This document shows positions 29,226 through 42,859 of a stretch of 64,000 nucleotides of DNA, piece after piece. Source of the stretch: Streptococcus sp. oral taxon 431 (lineage in GTDB: Bacteria > Bacillota > Bacilli > Lactobacillales > Streptococcaceae). Each line of letters opens with the position of its first letter. Position 1 is the stretch's first letter. Location of the stretch: contig NZ_JALDUI010000002.1 in the NCBI RefSeq assembly GCF_023115445.1, forward strand, positions 1 through 64,000, in the 5' to 3' direction. The notes under the pieces are model-generated. The model worked only from the letters and a program-made list of their open reading frames with translations. It was not told the DNA's origin and did not search any database. Both the position numbers and the translations under genes were made by a program.

Positions 29226-31262
29226 TTATTTTTCTTGTTTACGGCTAGTCCAGAGAGCTGTCGCTCCAAGAATCATACCAAGTAGCATCATGAAAATAGA
29301 TTGCTCACTACCTGTATTTGGAAGTAGTTTCTCTGAGACTACTGTTTTCTTAGCAAACTTATCTGCAACCTTATAATCAACTTTTACAGTAGACGGTTGA
29401 GTCGGTTTTGTTGCTGGGTCTTCTTCTGGTTTAGCTGGATCTTGCTCTTTACCTTGCTCTTCTGGCAGTTTAAATGTTTTTGAATCCACAGAAATCGTGC
29501 GTGAATTTGGATTTACCTTTTCATACTGAGTCAAATCAGCTGTTTTGAGATAGTCTTCAAAGGCAGCATCCATTGAAGGACCTTCTTCTCTAGCACCACC
29601 AAGCATGGTATAACCGTCACCACCTGCTGCAAGGAAGTCATTGGTTGCTAGATAGTAGATTTTCACCAAATCTAGTTTTTCATAAAGACCAGTTGCACGA
29701 TTCTTAACTTGAATAGCCAAGATACGTTTGCCTGCAGCTAGATTTGTATCGTAATAGACCTTGGCTCCTGAAATCTGTAAGAATCCGCCACTTGGTTCTA
29801 GCAATGGTTGACCATTTTCATCCAAGACAGTTTTTCCTGCCTTATCAACCTGCAAGATAGATCCGAGTGATTTTTCAAACATATCCAGAACTTGCTGACC
29901 AGTTACTTGAATTTGTGAGATGGTGTTTCCAAATGGCAAGACTGCAATGACATTTCCTTTTGTAATTGGCTTATCTTTGGAAATCGTTTCACGCAAGCCA
30001 CCACCATTTGTCACAGCGATATCTGTTGGATGACTGAAGCCTGTTTGACCGTACTGATAGAGAGAATCTGCGACAACATTTCCAAGGTTTGTCTCGCGGA
30101 CACGGACATTTTCACGGTCACCGTTCAATTCAACTGGGCTATTTGAAACAACTTCTACAGCATTTTCAGCGTCATATTTTTCTTTGATTTCTTTGACCAT
30201 GGCTGCAATCTTTGGATTGGCTTCTAATTTCTTAGCATCTGCAGCAGGTACCTGGCTTGGATTTCCCAATAATTGACGAGATTTGTAAGTGATTTTACCA
30301 ACGTTATGGAGATAGCTTCCTGTCTGGTTGTAGGTTACATTGTCCCCATAGGTAGTAGATTCTACTGTATGAGAGTGACCATCAATCACTGTAACACGCT
30401 TACCTTTCAAAAGAGGATTTTTTGAAAGTGCTTCTGCAAGGGTAGAACCACGCCATTCTACAGGCGTTGTTGTATCAACTCCCAAGTGAGCGAGAACAAC
30501 ATAATGTTTGTAGTCTTTGCCTTCTGCCAAGGCTTTAGCTTGAATTTCTTCGATAACCTTGTTAACCTCTGCAATAGGTTCTGTAAAGGTTACGCCTTTA
30601 ACATTTTTAGGGTGGGTCTTAGTAGCTGTTTCAGGTGTTGTCACACCGATGACGACAAACTCATCACCTGCAACATCCTTGTTCTTATCAACAATTGTTG
30701 CTGCTTCAAATAGACGAGCTCCATTTACATAAGTATTTGAGCTAAGCAGTGGGAAGTTCAAGATTTCTTTGTATTTTTTAGCTTCGTCAAGTCCAAAGTC
30801 AAACTCATGATTTCCTACAGCCATAGCATCGTAGCCCATCTCGTTTAGGATTTTGGCACGAGCTTCACCCTTTGTTGAGTTTGAAATCGGCAGACCTTGG
30901 AAGGCATCACCTGCATCCACTACTAGAGTCGTTTGGTTGCCCTTTTCTCGCTCCTTCTCAATAACTGTCGCGAGCTTGGCATCTCCAATTACTCCTTTTT
31001 CTTCTACGATACGACCATGCACGTCATTGGTATGCAAGATAACAGTATCTGCTTCTTCTTTTTGAGGTGCAACCTCTTCAGCTGGTGTTGCCGTACTTGT
31101 AACAACCTCAGGAGTCGCTGCTACTACTGGTGCTTCTGCAGTATTTACAACTTCTGTAGCTTCTGAAGAACTAGTATTTTCTTCAGCATAGACCTGTCCA
31201 GCTAAAAAGGCTGGAGCTAATAGGGCTGTCGATAGGACAGGCAACAAAAAACGTTTATTCAT
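29226..31262 (-). CDS. nt5e: LPxTG-anchored ecto-5'-nucleotidase
   Basis: The 678-residue wall-anchored enzyme is predicted to strip phosphate from extracellular nucleotides, ending in adenosine, as shown for streptococcal Nt5e. Order: signal peptide (1-26), Ala/Glu/Thr linker, calcineurin-like phosphoesterase domain from about residue 62 (ILHTNDVHGR, VDAGDAFQG, AVGNHEFDFG, then DGHSHT), C-terminal nucleotidase domain (LGNVVADSLY, TNGGGLRETI, LPFGNTI, GGDGYTML), Pro/Lys wall region, and LPNTG with anchor. All metal-binding motifs are present. Start at 31262 (MNKRFLLPVLS) with AAAGGG upstream; a TATAAT box lies at 31294-31299. Confidence 0.92.
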   Translation of the reverse strand: MNKRFLLPVLSTALLAPAFLAGQVYAEENTSSSEATEVVNTAEAPVVAATPEVVTSTATPAEEVAPQKEEADTVILHTNDVHGRIVEEKGVIGDAKLATVIEKEREKGNQTTLVVDAGDAFQGLPISNSTKGEARAKILNEMGYDAMAVGNHEFDFGLDEAKKYKEILNFPLLSSNTYVNGARLFEAATIVDKNKDVAGDEFVVIGVTTPETATKTHPKNVKGVTFTEPIAEVNKVIEEIQAKALAEGKDYKHYVVLAHLGVDTTTPVEWRGSTLAEALSKNPLLKGKRVTVIDGHSHTVESTTYGDNVTYNQTGSYLHNVGKITYKSRQLLGNPSQVPAADAKKLEANPKIAAMVKEIKEKYDAENAVEVVSNSPVELNGDRENVRVRETNLGNVVADSLYQYGQTGFSHPTDIAVTNGGGLRETISKDKPITKGNVIAVLPFGNTISQIQVTGQQVLDMFEKSLGSILQVDKAGKTVLDENGQPLLEPSGGFLQISGAKVYYDTNLAAGKRILAIQVKNRATGLYEKLDLVKIYYLATNDFLAAGGDGYTMLGGAREEGPSMDAAFEDYLKTADLTQYEKVNPNSRTISVDSKTFKLPEEQGKEQDPAKPEEDPATKPTQPSTVKVDYKVADKFAKKTVVSEKLLPNTGSEQSIFMMLLGMILGATALWTSRKQEK

Positions 31263-31361
31263 ATTGAAATCCCTTTCTCTTCTTTCTTCTACCATTATAC
31301 GCTATTTAGCATCATTTTAAAACTTTTAACCTTTTTGAAGGTAACCTATCCGACATTTCAT

Positions 31362-31390
31362 AAAAAAAGTCTGAACAAAAAGTTCAAACT
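31362..31390 (-). terminator. dlt operon terminator
   Basis: Minus strand AGTTTGAAC pairs with GTTCAGACT (one G-U) around five T, then TTTTTTT. It lies just after the dltD stop. Confidence 0.7.
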
Positions 31391-31401
31391 CCTTTTCTAT
31401 A

Positions 31402-32905
<1,504 letters not shown>

Positions 32906-32915
32906 TTAATTCCTT

Positions 32916-34160
32916 TTATTTTTTAAACCATAAATCATTCAAAAATCCAGAAAAGATTAAGAATGAAACCATCACGACATGGAAGGTTATCACCATGCCA
33001 AGCAACTGAGCCCAACGGTTCTCAGGCAAGGGAGGTCGCCCTGCTTTCTTACGTTCTTTATTGAGCGTTTTTTTCTTTCGAACCCAGGCATCATTAATGA
33101 CTAAGCCCACTCCATGAAAGAGTCCGTAGGCGATGTAAAACCAAGTTATCCCATGCCAGAACCCCATAAGGAGCATGTTCAGGATATAGGCGACACTTGA
33201 GGTCACATTTCGATTCTTAAAAAGCTTCTTTCTCGTCATCACCATGACCATGCGCATAAAGACAAAGTCACGGAACCAGAAGGATAAACTCATGTGCCAA
33301 CGATTCCAAAACTCCTTCAAATCTCTTGACAAGAAAGGTTTGTTGAAGTTGATCGGACTACGAATCCCCATCAGATTTGAAATAGCTAGAGCAAACATGG
33401 AATAACCCGCAAAGTCAAAGAAGAGCTCCAGACCAAATGTGTACATGACTGCAACTACATAGTAGTTAAAGAAGCCACCTGTTTGTAAAGCTAAATTCTT
33501 TAGCGGTGGCAATAAAATCTCGCCTAAAATATGAGCTAGGATAAATTTATACAGAAATCCCCACATGATATACCGAACGGACTCGGCTAGCATATTCATC
33601 AACTCATCGCGCTCTGGAATCGTCTGATAATTTTCATTAAAACGTTTGAAACGATCAATAGGACCACTTGAAAATGTCGGCATAAAGAGAAGAAAACGCA
33701 AATACTCCCACATTTTCAAATCCTTAATGACTCCATCTCTGAGTTCGATGATGATTCCCACCGAACGAAATGTCAAATAAGAAATTCCGATAAAACCCAG
33801 CAAGGATTGTGTTCCGTTAATGGCTGTTTGCGCCTTTACAAATATAATTGGAAGTAAAGACAACAGACTAACCAGATAGAAAATCCATTTGCCATCTCGA
33901 ATTTTTCGATACTGCTTGTAAAAAAGAACCAGTACTATTTGCCAAATTAGATAGATTCCTAAGGCAGCTAATTGATTGGTCTTGCCTCCCGTCAACATAG
34001 TGACTATAAAGAAGAGACTAACCAATATTTCATACCAGCCAAAACGTTTTTTGAAAAAAAGTCCGATAAAGATTGGCAAGGTAGCCGTAATTACGTACAA
34101 AAAATACTGCGGATTCCCATAAGGCTCAATATGAGGTAGCTGTTTTAGGAAATCCATCAT
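32916..34160 (-). CDS. dltB: D-alanyl transfer protein DltB (MBOAT)
   Basis: The 414-residue membrane-bound O-acyltransferase receives D-alanine from DltC and passes it outward. About eleven hydrophobic segments are seen. [19 protein letters not shown] is the family signature, and the catalytic His lies in MGFWHGITW. Two adjacent ATG codons at 34160 and 34157 could start it; it overlaps the end of dltA by 4 bases. Confidence 0.95.
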   Translation of the reverse strand: MMDFLKQLPHIEPYGNPQYFLYVITATLPIFIGLFFKKRFGWYEILVSLFFIVTMLTGGKTNQLAALGIYLIWQIVLVLFYKQYRKIRDGKWIFYLVSLLSLLPIIFVKAQTAINGTQSLLGFIGISYLTFRSVGIIIELRDGVIKDLKMWEYLRFLLFMPTFSSGPIDRFKRFNENYQTIPERDELMNMLAESVRYIMWGFLYKFILAHILGEILLPPLKNLALQTGGFFNYYVVAVMYTFGLELFFDFAGYSMFALAISNLMGIRSPINFNKPFLSRDLKEFWNRWHMSLSFWFRDFVFMRMVMVMTRKKLFKNRNVTSSVAYILNMLLMGFWHGITWFYIAYGLFHGVGLVINDAWVRKKKTLNKERKKAGRPPLPENRWAQLLGMVITFHVVMVSFLIFSGFLNDLWFKK

Positions 34161-35707
34161 CTATTATTCACCTCGTTAATCAATCCTTTAATATCAATCT
34201 TGCCATTTGGAGTTAATGGCAAATCTTGTCTATAAAGGAACTTAGACGGCATCATGTAAGACATCATGATATCCTCCAAGTCTTCTTTGATGGCTTTCGT
34301 GATATCAATTTCGCGCTCAAATTGTTCTTTGACCCCATCTTTTAAGATAACATAGGCCAAGAGATTTTGGACCTTGTGATCTTTATTATAACGCGGTACT
34401 GCGACTGCTGAGTCAATATACTTGGATTTGTTCAAGTTTTGAGAAACGTCTTCTAGCTCGATACGGTAACCGTTAAACTTGATCTGGAAGTCCATCCGTC
34501 CACCGTAAAGAAGAAGGCCTTCGTCCATCATGGTTCCGACATCTCCTGTATGGTAGGCTGGCAAACCTTCAAATTCGAAGAAAGCTTCAGCTGTTTTTTC
34601 AGGATTGTTCATGTAGCCTTTTGAAACAGCTGGACCAGATACGATGATCTCCCCTTGCTCACCATTTGGCAATTTGTTTCCTGCCTCATCAATGATGAAG
34701 GTTGGAGAATCTTCTTTGGTATAGCCAATTGGCAAGCGTTTAAGAGTCGCTAACATCTCATCTGTAATAGCGACTGCCGACAAAGCAACAGTCGCTTCCG
34801 TTGGACCGTAGGCATTGATGATGCGTGCATTTGGAAAACGCTCGCGCAATTTCTGAGCAGTTTTAACGGTCAACTCTTCCCCATCAAAGTAGAAATGGGT
34901 AATCCCTGGCATCTTTTCAGTATTGAAATCTTCAGACAACATGGCCATATCTGCAAAAGATGGTGTTGAAGTCCAGATAGCAATCGGAAGAGAAAAGATA
35001 GTTTCAAAGAGTTGTTTGAAGTCTTGAGTAATGGCTGACGGGAGGGCAAAAAGGGTTCCTCCAAGAGCCAAAGTCGGTGCCCAATACATGACAGACAAGT
35101 CAAAAGAATAGGGCGGTTGTGCCAACATTTGCGGACGCTCTGGCGTCGCAAATTCCTTGTCCGTAATCATCCAGTTGGTAAAGCTGAGCAGATTATCATG
35201 CGAAATCTGCACCCCTTTTGGTTTCCCAGTTGTCCCTGAAGTAAAGATGATGTAGTAATTATCATCGCCCTTGACTGGATGCGTCATCTCATAGCTTGCC
35301 CCTTGAGCAAAGGATTCTTGAACCTGAGCTAGATTCATCATCGGTGTAGAAACCTGCTTCAATGGAAAGTCTGAGATAGCAATAATCAAACTTGGTTCTG
35401 CAACCTCCAATATAGCCGAAACTCGCTCCAAGGCCGAATGACTGTCAATTGGAATGTAGGCATGACCTGACTTGGTCAAGGCTACAAAGGTAGCCAACAT
35501 CTCATACTCCTGACCACCAAAAACGACTACAGGAGATTTTTCAGGTAAATCTAGTTGATCGATGGTTGCAGCCAAACTGTCTGAATCAGCCTTCAAATCA
35601 GCATAGGTACGTTCCTCACCAAGAACATTATAGACTGGAAAGCTAGGCTGAGTTTGGGCGAAGTGCTCAATCGCTTCAATCATATCTTTTATCGGTTTAT
35701 TAGACAC
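34157..35707 (-). CDS. dltA: D-alanine--DltC ligase DltA
   Basis: The 516-residue cytosolic adenylation enzyme activates D-alanine with ATP and loads it on DltC. The AMP-binding core [30 protein letters not shown] and [15 protein letters not shown] are all present, as is the C-terminal catalytic Lys in [10 protein letters not shown]. It begins with GTG at 35707 (AAGGAG upstream), 20 bases after dltX ends. Confidence 0.96.
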   Translation of the reverse strand: MSNKPIKDMIEAIEHFAQTQPSFPVYNVLGEERTYADLKADSDSLAATIDQLDLPEKSPVVVFGGQEYEMLATFVALTKSGHAYIPIDSHSALERVSAILEVAEPSLIIAISDFPLKQVSTPMMNLAQVQESFAQGASYEMTHPVKGDDNYYIIFTSGTTGKPKGVQISHDNLLSFTNWMITDKEFATPERPQMLAQPPYSFDLSVMYWAPTLALGGTLFALPSAITQDFKQLFETIFSLPIAIWTSTPSFADMAMLSEDFNTEKMPGITHFYFDGEELTVKTAQKLRERFPNARIINAYGPTEATVALSAVAITDEMLATLKRLPIGYTKEDSPTFIIDEAGNKLPNGEQGEIIVSGPAVSKGYMNNPEKTAEAFFEFEGLPAYHTGDVGTMMDEGLLLYGGRMDFQIKFNGYRIELEDVSQNLNKSKYIDSAVAVPRYNKDHKVQNLLAYVILKDGVKEQFEREIDITKAIKEDLEDIMMSYMMPSKFLYRQDLPLTPNGKIDIKGLINEVNNR

Positions 35708-35727
35708 AGTTCGTTTTCTCCTTAAAG

Positions 35728-35859
35728 TTAAAATTCATTGTAGATAAAGCCACCCTGACCTTGACCTAGGTAACTAAAAAAGTAAAGCAAACCCAGTAGA
35801 ACAATAAAATACAGGACCGTTTGCCCTAAAAAAATATATAATGGTTTCTTTCTATCCAT
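35728..35859 (-). CDS. dltX: Small membrane protein DltX
   Basis: This 43-residue frame encodes [18 protein letters not shown], one hydrophobic segment (about 7-29) and a C-terminal [10 protein letters not shown]. That is the usual DltX form, including the conserved FIYNEF end. DltX is needed for D-alanylation in related bacteria, where the C-terminal motif is thought to take part in transfer to the outer surface. It is first in dltXABCD. Confidence 0.93.
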   Translation of the reverse strand: MDRKKPLYIFLGQTVLYFIVLLGLLYFFSYLGQGQGGFIYNEF

Positions 35860-35926
35860 GATCGATTTCTTTTCTGTAAATTTCCGTCAATTTTTCCACA
35901 AACAATTACTATTTTTTCTTGTTCCC

Positions 35927-35956
35927 ATTTTACCACTTTATTCCCTCTATTTTCAA
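35927..35956 (-). promoter_or_regulatory. dlt operon promoter
   Basis: Minus strand -35 TTGAAA (35951-35956), 18-base spacer, -10 TAAAAT (35927-35932), about 68 bases before dltX. A CiaR-like direct repeat (TTTTAG-N5-TTTAAG on the plus strand, 35982-35998) lies 25 bases upstream. Confidence 0.5.
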
Positions 35957-36024
35957 CTGTTTACCATTTTTAGAAAGCACATTTTAGTTTATTTTAAGAC
36001 AAGTTAAAATATTAATGTTTTGCC

Positions 36025-36068
36025 CTCAAAAAACAACAAAGTTTGAGAATCCAATCTCAAACTTTGTT
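36025..36068 (-). terminator. glp operon terminator
   Basis: AACAAAGTTTGAGA pairs perfectly (14 bp) with TCTCAAACTTTGTT around 6 bases; minus-strand T-run follows. It lies after glpF. Confidence 0.85.
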
Positions 36069-36086
36069 ACAAATAGCTCTTTTATC

Positions 36087-36791
36087 TTAGAAAAGTGAGA
36101 ATACAAGCACAGCCAAGGCTGCACCGATAACAGGTCCCACAACTGGAATCCAGGCATAAGACCAGTCTCCATCTCCCTTGTTTGAAATTGGCAAGATACT
36201 GTGCATGATACGAGGGCCAAGGTCACGAGCTGGGTTCAAGGCATAGCCTGTTGTCCCACCTAGTGATAGACCGATACCGACAATCAAGGTTCCCACTGCA
36301 AAGGTTCCGATACCAGGCTGAAGGTCATAAAGCCCCAAAGCAAAGATTGTCAACACCAAAACAAAGGTTCCAAGGATTTCACTGATCAAGTTAGAAACTG
36401 TATCCTTTATGGCTGGACCAGTGCTGAAGGTTGCCAGGATATTGCCTGCATTTTCCTCTGCCTCATAGTGCGGCTTGAATTGCAACCAAACCAAAATCTG
36501 ACCGAGCATAGCCCCTGCGAACTGAGCTAAGATATATGGAAATACGGAAGCCCAAGGCAGACCACCTTTTAAGGCCACACCGATGGTCACAGCTGGGTTT
36601 AAATGAGCTGGACTGAGCTTGCCAGATACAAAGACTGCAACCGCAACTGCAATCCCCCAACCCATAGTAATCACAATCCAACCTGCATTGTTGCTCTTGG
36701 TTTTAGGAAGAACTACACCTGCAACAACACCATTTCCTAGAAGAATCAGGATTAAAGTTCCCAAAAATTCTCCAAATAATTCTTTCATCAT
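36087..36791 (-). CDS. glpF: Glycerol uptake facilitator GlpF
   Basis: The 234-residue aquaglyceroporin has six membrane segments and the two NPA half-helices HLNPAVTIG (65-67) and ALNPARDLGPR (186-188). Asp after the second NPA box (NPARD) is the mark of glycerol-conducting members. It lets glycerol diffuse in for GlpK. Third gene of glpKOF. Confidence 0.95.
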   Translation of the reverse strand: MMKELFGEFLGTLILILLGNGVVAGVVLPKTKSNNAGWIVITMGWGIAVAVAVFVSGKLSPAHLNPAVTIGVALKGGLPWASVFPYILAQFAGAMLGQILVWLQFKPHYEAEENAGNILATFSTGPAIKDTVSNLISEILGTFVLVLTIFALGLYDLQPGIGTFAVGTLIVGIGLSLGGTTGYALNPARDLGPRIMHSILPISNKGDGDWSYAWIPVVGPVIGAALAVLVFSLF

Positions 36792-36861
36792 ATCTTTGTC
36801 TCCATTTAAAAGAAGGAGAGAGAAAGCAAGGAACGCTTGTCTCCCTCTCTTCTAGTTTTTC

Positions 36862-38688
36862 TTAATTTTTTAATGCTGCCAAGTCATTTTGAGCAAGAGC
36901 TGCTTCGACATCAGCACGGTAAGTTGTTTTCTCTTCTTCTGTCCAGTCATAGAATCGTCCCATTTCATCCAAAACTGGCTCTAAGATGCTGTCCAAGCTA
37001 TCACGCATGAAAAGCATGTGGTTGGTACGACGAAGGAGGAAGTCAACTGGGCTAAGAGCCAACTCATTGCGCATTGCATAGTGAAGGGACAAGGTGTCCG
37101 CCAAGCTGAGTCCTGGTGCTTGTTCTAAACTATGAGCAAGAGCAAAGACCTTCGGTGCATTTGAACCATAGAGATTTGCTAGGTAATGAGCTTCCTTGCT
37201 ATCCAAACCACGTGACACTCCAAGTTGCGCAAAGGCTTCGATTTCTGAGTCCACATTTGCTGGATTCAATTCTCCACCTGAAACAGGGTAAGTCTTAGAG
37301 TTGATGAGTTTAAAGCTACGATCAAATTCTGCTTTGAGGATATCAACCACGCGCTCCATAGCTCCTTCTGCCATCTTACGGTAGTCTGTAATTTTACCAC
37401 CAGCAAGGGTCAAAAGGCCATTGTCATCACGATCTAAGCTAGACCCACGAGAAACTGCAGATGGATCCAAATGTTTCTCTGATGTGCTGCTTTCAAGCTT
37501 GCTGACAGCAGATTCAACATCTTCACGCGTTTTTTCTTTCGATAGATAAGCTTCGACAGTCGCAATCAAGCTATTGAAGCTTTCATCGCTAATAGTTCCG
37601 TTATTTCCGCCATTGTAGTCAGAAGCGCTATTGCCTGCAATCAATGGACGAAGACCTGCCCAGCTGCTTTCGATATCATCAATGGTGATGTTTGCTTCTG
37701 GGAAGCGATTGTTGACAATGCCAAGCAGATAATCCACATCTTCTTGAGTCACTTTTGGATGCTCTAAATCACCTGTGTAGTCTGTATCTGTTGTACCGAA
37801 GTAGGTCTTGTTTTCACGTGGGAGAACAAAGACCATACGACCATCTCCCAAGCCTGTGTCAAAGTAAACTGGCTGTGAAACCTTGATCTTACTAGAGTCA
37901 ACCACCAAGTGAACTCCCTTAGTTGGACGCATTTGTGAGAATTGTGTTCCCTGATTGGACAAATTACGCACCTTGTCGCTCCAAGGACCTGTTGTGTTGA
38001 TAACCAGACGAGCCTTGATTTCAAAGACTTGGTCTGTCAACAAATCACGAGCTACAACACCTGTAATCTTGCCACTTTCGTCAAAGAGGAAGCCTTCTGC
38101 CTTCACGTGGTTGGCAATGAGGGCACCGTCTTGGTTGGCACGTTTGATATTTTCAATCACGAGACGCGCATCGTTATTACGGAAGTCAAGGTAAACTCCA
38201 CCTCCTACCAAGCCTTCTTTCTTCAAGTTTGGCTGGCGTTCCAAGACTTCTTCTTTGCTCAAGACCTTGTTAGCAGCTGGCGTGTTGCTAACACCTGCCA
38301 AAAGGTCGTACAAGTCCATGGCTACTTTGAGACGGAAGAGGCTAAAGGTCGCTCCATCCTCATCGTAAACTGGCAAGAGCATTGGATCTGGTTTTGGAAT
38401 GTGTGGAGCAATTTGTTGAACCACTGCACGTTCTGAAACCGTATCTGATACTACTTCTACGTCAAATTGCTTAAGGTAACGAAGACCTCCGTGAACCAAT
38501 TTTGTTGAACGGCTAGATGTTCCTTCTGCGAAGTCCTGCATTTCGATCAAACCAGTTTCAAGACCACTAGCTGCCGCCTGCAAGGCTACACCAGCCCCTG
38601 TGATTCCTCCACCGATAATCAAGAGGTCCAGGGTGCGTTCCTGCATTTTTTTAATTGATAATTCACGTGTTTTCTTTGAAAATTCCAT
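36862..38688 (-). CDS. glpO: Alpha-glycerophosphate oxidase GlpO
   Basis: The 608-residue FAD enzyme oxidises glycerol 3-phosphate to dihydroxyacetone phosphate with O2, giving H2O2. The dinucleotide fold DLLIIGGGITGAGVAL lies at about 21-36, followed by GTSSRSTKLVHGGLRYLKQ, a family hallmark. The length and the insertion after about residue 360 (rich in Ser/Lys/Glu) fit the streptococcal oxidase rather than GlpD dehydrogenase. It lies 41 bases after glpK. Confidence 0.94.
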   Translation of the reverse strand: MEFSKKTRELSIKKMQERTLDLLIIGGGITGAGVALQAAASGLETGLIEMQDFAEGTSSRSTKLVHGGLRYLKQFDVEVVSDTVSERAVVQQIAPHIPKPDPMLLPVYDEDGATFSLFRLKVAMDLYDLLAGVSNTPAANKVLSKEEVLERQPNLKKEGLVGGGVYLDFRNNDARLVIENIKRANQDGALIANHVKAEGFLFDESGKITGVVARDLLTDQVFEIKARLVINTTGPWSDKVRNLSNQGTQFSQMRPTKGVHLVVDSSKIKVSQPVYFDTGLGDGRMVFVLPRENKTYFGTTDTDYTGDLEHPKVTQEDVDYLLGIVNNRFPEANITIDDIESSWAGLRPLIAGNSASDYNGGNNGTISDESFNSLIATVEAYLSKEKTREDVESAVSKLESSTSEKHLDPSAVSRGSSLDRDDNGLLTLAGGKITDYRKMAEGAMERVVDILKAEFDRSFKLINSKTYPVSGGELNPANVDSEIEAFAQLGVSRGLDSKEAHYLANLYGSNAPKVFALAHSLEQAPGLSLADTLSLHYAMRNELALSPVDFLLRRTNHMLFMRDSLDSILEPVLDEMGRFYDWTEEEKTTYRADVEAALAQNDLAALKN

Positions 38689-38729
38689 ATTTACACACTT
38701 TCTAACTAAGTCGCTTTATTCTTCCAGTA

Positions 38730-40334
<1,605 letters not shown>

Positions 40335-40366
40335 TTAAAAAAAAGTGAGGAGATTGTGCGAATTTC

Positions 40367-40396
40367 ACAAAAAAGACCTGAAAAATCAGGTCTTTT
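40367..40396 (-). terminator. Terminator of the Mga-like gene
   Basis: AAAAGACCTGA pairs with TCAGGTCTTTT (11 bp) with a 4-base loop; T-run on the minus strand. It overlaps the stop codon. Confidence 0.8.
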
Positions 40397-41822
40397 AGGC
40401 AAATAGCATCTGACGGATCGTAGCTAAATCTTCGATGTCCAAATCATTTTTCAAATAGTAGATAGGTGTTTGTTCTTTCTTATGGATAGGGTTATTGGTA
40501 ACCAGCAAATCATAATGACGAGTACGGTCATAGGCTTCAATGCTAATGAAACGATTGTACTCCAAATATCGTTTTAAAAGGGCCGACATTCTCGAAAAGA
40601 CAAGGAAGCCTGCTGTTAGATCTAGCCCTATTCTCAGATGTTTGCCTATATTTTCTGCCATATACTCCAACAACTGAAGCCATTCCCAAAGGATTTTTTT
40701 ATCCAGATCCGTCCCCTGATGAAAGGCTGGCAAGGAGGCAAAAATTTTCTGAGCAATATCTCGAAAGTCATGCTCCATCAGCAAATAAGGGGGGCGATGC
40801 TCTATCTGATATTTGTATCGATCTTGCAAGATATAGCCCTTGTAGAGATAAACTTGACCACAGAGCTGGCTGAGTTCATAGGTGACATGGTCCTCTGTGT
40901 AGTCCCCCAGCAACTCCTCCTTCTTCATTTCCTGGATCATTTGTGTCAGCAAATCGGCTAATTGCCCTCCAAAACCAAGAATATACTCCATAGTATGAAG
41001 AGGAAAAATACGATGAGAAAGGAGAAATGAAAAGAATATCATCATCTCCCCATCTTCAGTTCCTAGAGGAATGTGCTGGCCACCAAAAAAAGAAGAAGCC
41101 TTGCCAAGTAAACGAAGGTAGAAAATATTGTCAAAATACCCTCGCATTTTTTCTTCTATAACCTGAAATTGACAGGCGTTAACCCGAAGGCGCTGTTGAC
41201 TGATATGAGTCCAGAGAACCAAGTCCAATTTCTGACCCGAAGACAAGCTGGCACCGCAGATTTCTTCTAGAGTAGCAATATCCTGCTTTCTCTCAGCTTT
41301 CTGCATGTGACCTTCCCACTCCTGACTGGACCAGACCTTGCGGAAAAGGCAGAAATAAAAGTAACGAATCTGATGCTCTGGACCTCGCCAACGACCATTT
41401 TGGATGGATAAGTCAAACTCTGACAAAATATGATTCAAGCTAGACAAATGGCGACCAAACGTGGCCTCGCTAATCATTAATTCTTGAGCCAGTTGATGGG
41501 CTAGGAACTGTTGGTGATAGAGAAGGTAAACCAAAATTTGGTACTTAATGGCATTGTCTAGAAATAAGCTCCGAATCTCTCTCCCCTTTGTGGCAGTACC
41601 GACAGACAGACGCAGGCTTTCATCATCCAAGTGGATGGTCAGCTCTAACCCTCTTTCTAAAGCATTTTCGTTAATTAGAGAGATATACTTGGTTAAGGTC
41701 GCCTTTGAAAAACCTGTTTCTTCCATGGCTTCCTTGACTGTTGTCTGCGAATCTTGTAATAAAAAGGAAAGGACTAAAAATTGACCAGATTCGGCTTTTT
41801 CCATCAAATCACCTAAATACAT
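40395..41822 (-). CDS. Mga-family transcriptional regulator
   Basis: The 475-residue protein has two N-terminal helix-turn-helix domains (about 20-70, [17 protein letters not shown]; and 95-140, [19 protein letters not shown]) and a long PRD/EIIB-like C-terminal region. This is the Mga/AtxA layout. It is adjacent to glpKOF, as in pneumococcus, and could be phosphorylated by the PTS and sense carbon state. The start may be ATG 41822 (GGGG site) or MEKAESGQF at 41804 (AGGTGA site); both are plausible. Targets are not evident from sequence. Confidence 0.82.
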   Translation of the reverse strand: MYLGDLMEKAESGQFLVLSFLLQDSQTTVKEAMEETGFSKATLTKYISLINENALERGLELTIHLDDESLRLSVGTATKGREIRSLFLDNAIKYQILVYLLYHQQFLAHQLAQELMISEATFGRHLSSLNHILSEFDLSIQNGRWRGPEHQIRYFYFCLFRKVWSSQEWEGHMQKAERKQDIATLEEICGASLSSGQKLDLVLWTHISQQRLRVNACQFQVIEEKMRGYFDNIFYLRLLGKASSFFGGQHIPLGTEDGEMMIFFSFLLSHRIFPLHTMEYILGFGGQLADLLTQMIQEMKKEELLGDYTEDHVTYELSQLCGQVYLYKGYILQDRYKYQIEHRPPYLLMEHDFRDIAQKIFASLPAFHQGTDLDKKILWEWLQLLEYMAENIGKHLRIGLDLTAGFLVFSRMSALLKRYLEYNRFISIEAYDRTRHYDLLVTNNPIHKKEQTPIYYLKNDLDIEDLATIRQMLFA

Positions 41823-41973
41823 TTGTTACCCCTTTCATTTTCTCCTACAAGCATAGCATAAATCTTTCAAATGCTGAAATAATCTGTTTCTCATTTTATT
41901 TTAAAGCTGATTTCCTCGTCATTATTCCTCAGAAACAGCAAACACACCACTCCCTCTTTGGGCATTTTTATGC

Positions 41974-41986
41974 TAAAATAGTAGCT
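41974..41986 (+). promoter_or_regulatory. Promoter giving a leaderless hslO mRNA
   Basis: TGC plus TAAAAT (41974-41979; extended -10) with 7 bases AGTAGCT before the ATG at 41987. No Shine-Dalgarno is present. Confidence 0.5.
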
Positions 41987-42859
41987 ATGGATAAAATTAT
42001 TAAAACAATATCAGAAAGTGGATCTTTTCGTGCTTATGTACTAGACAGCACTGAAACTGTCCGCACTGCTCAAGAAAAACATCAAACTCAAGCTAGCTCA
42101 ACTGTTGCACTTGGCCGCACCCTTATCGCCAGCCAGATTCTCGCAGCCAATGAAAAAGGAAACACCAAGCTAACGGTTAAAGTTCTTGGAACTAGCTCTC
42201 TAGGAGCCATCATCACCGTAGCTGATACCAAGGGGAACGTCAAAGGTTACGTTCAAAATCCTGGTGTTGACATCAAAAAGACTGCAACTGGTGAAGTTCT
42301 AGTCGGACCTTTTATCGGCAATGGTCAATTTCTCGTTATCACAGACTACGGCACTGGAAATCCTTACAACTCCATGACTCCCCTCATCTCTGGAGAAATC
42401 GGAGAAGATCTTGCCTTCTACTTGACAGAAAGCCAACAAACTCCGTCAGCAGTTGGACTCAATGTCCTTTTGGACGAAGAAGACAAGGTCAAAGTAGCAG
42501 GCGGTTTCCTTGTTCAAGTTTTGCCAGGAGCCAAGGAAGAAGAAATCGCTCGTTTTGAAAAACGCATCCAAGAAATGCCTGCCATTTCAACTCTTCTAGA
42601 AAGCGACGACCATATCGAAGCTCTTCTAAAGGCTATCTACGACGACGAACCATACAAACGTCTGTCTGAAGAAGAAATTCGTTTCCAATGTGACTGTAGT
42701 AAAGAACGTTTTATGAAGGCTCTTTCTAGTCTTCCAAGCTCAGACTTGCAGGAAATGAAGGACGAAGACCACGGGGCAGAAATCACTTGTCAATTCTGTC
42801 AAACAACTTACAACTTTAACGAAAATGACCTGGAGGAACTCATTCGTGACAAATCTTAA
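41987..42859 (+). CDS. hslO: Redox-activated chaperone Hsp33
   Basis: The 290-residue chaperone is switched on by oxidation and unfolding. The zinc centre has C235-x-C237 (QCDCSKERF) and C268-x-x-C271 (TCQFCQTTY), all four cysteines intact. The start [18 protein letters not shown] is typical of the family; the frame is open for 82 more codons upstream, but that extension is unlike Hsp33. The gene overlaps dus by 14 bases. Confidence 0.94.
   Translation: MDKIIKTISESGSFRAYVLDSTETVRTAQEKHQTQASSTVALGRTLIASQILAANEKGNTKLTVKVLGTSSLGAIITVADTKGNVKGYVQNPGVDIKKTATGEVLVGPFIGNGQFLVITDYGTGNPYNSMTPLISGEIGEDLAFYLTESQQTPSAVGLNVLLDEEDKVKVAGGFLVQVLPGAKEEEIARFEKRIQEMPAISTLLESDDHIEALLKAIYDDEPYKRLSEEEIRFQCDCSKERFMKALSSLPSSDLQEMKDEDHGAEITCQFCQTTYNFNENDLEELIRDKS

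Noticed and set aside
37942-38436. 164-codon ORF antisense to glpO
   Set aside because: Shadow frame within a conserved enzyme gene.
41741-41986. Long N-terminal extension of hslO
   Set aside because: The extra 82 residues are unlike Hsp33, overlap the Mga-like gene and its promoter, and the ATG at 41987 gives the family's normal start.
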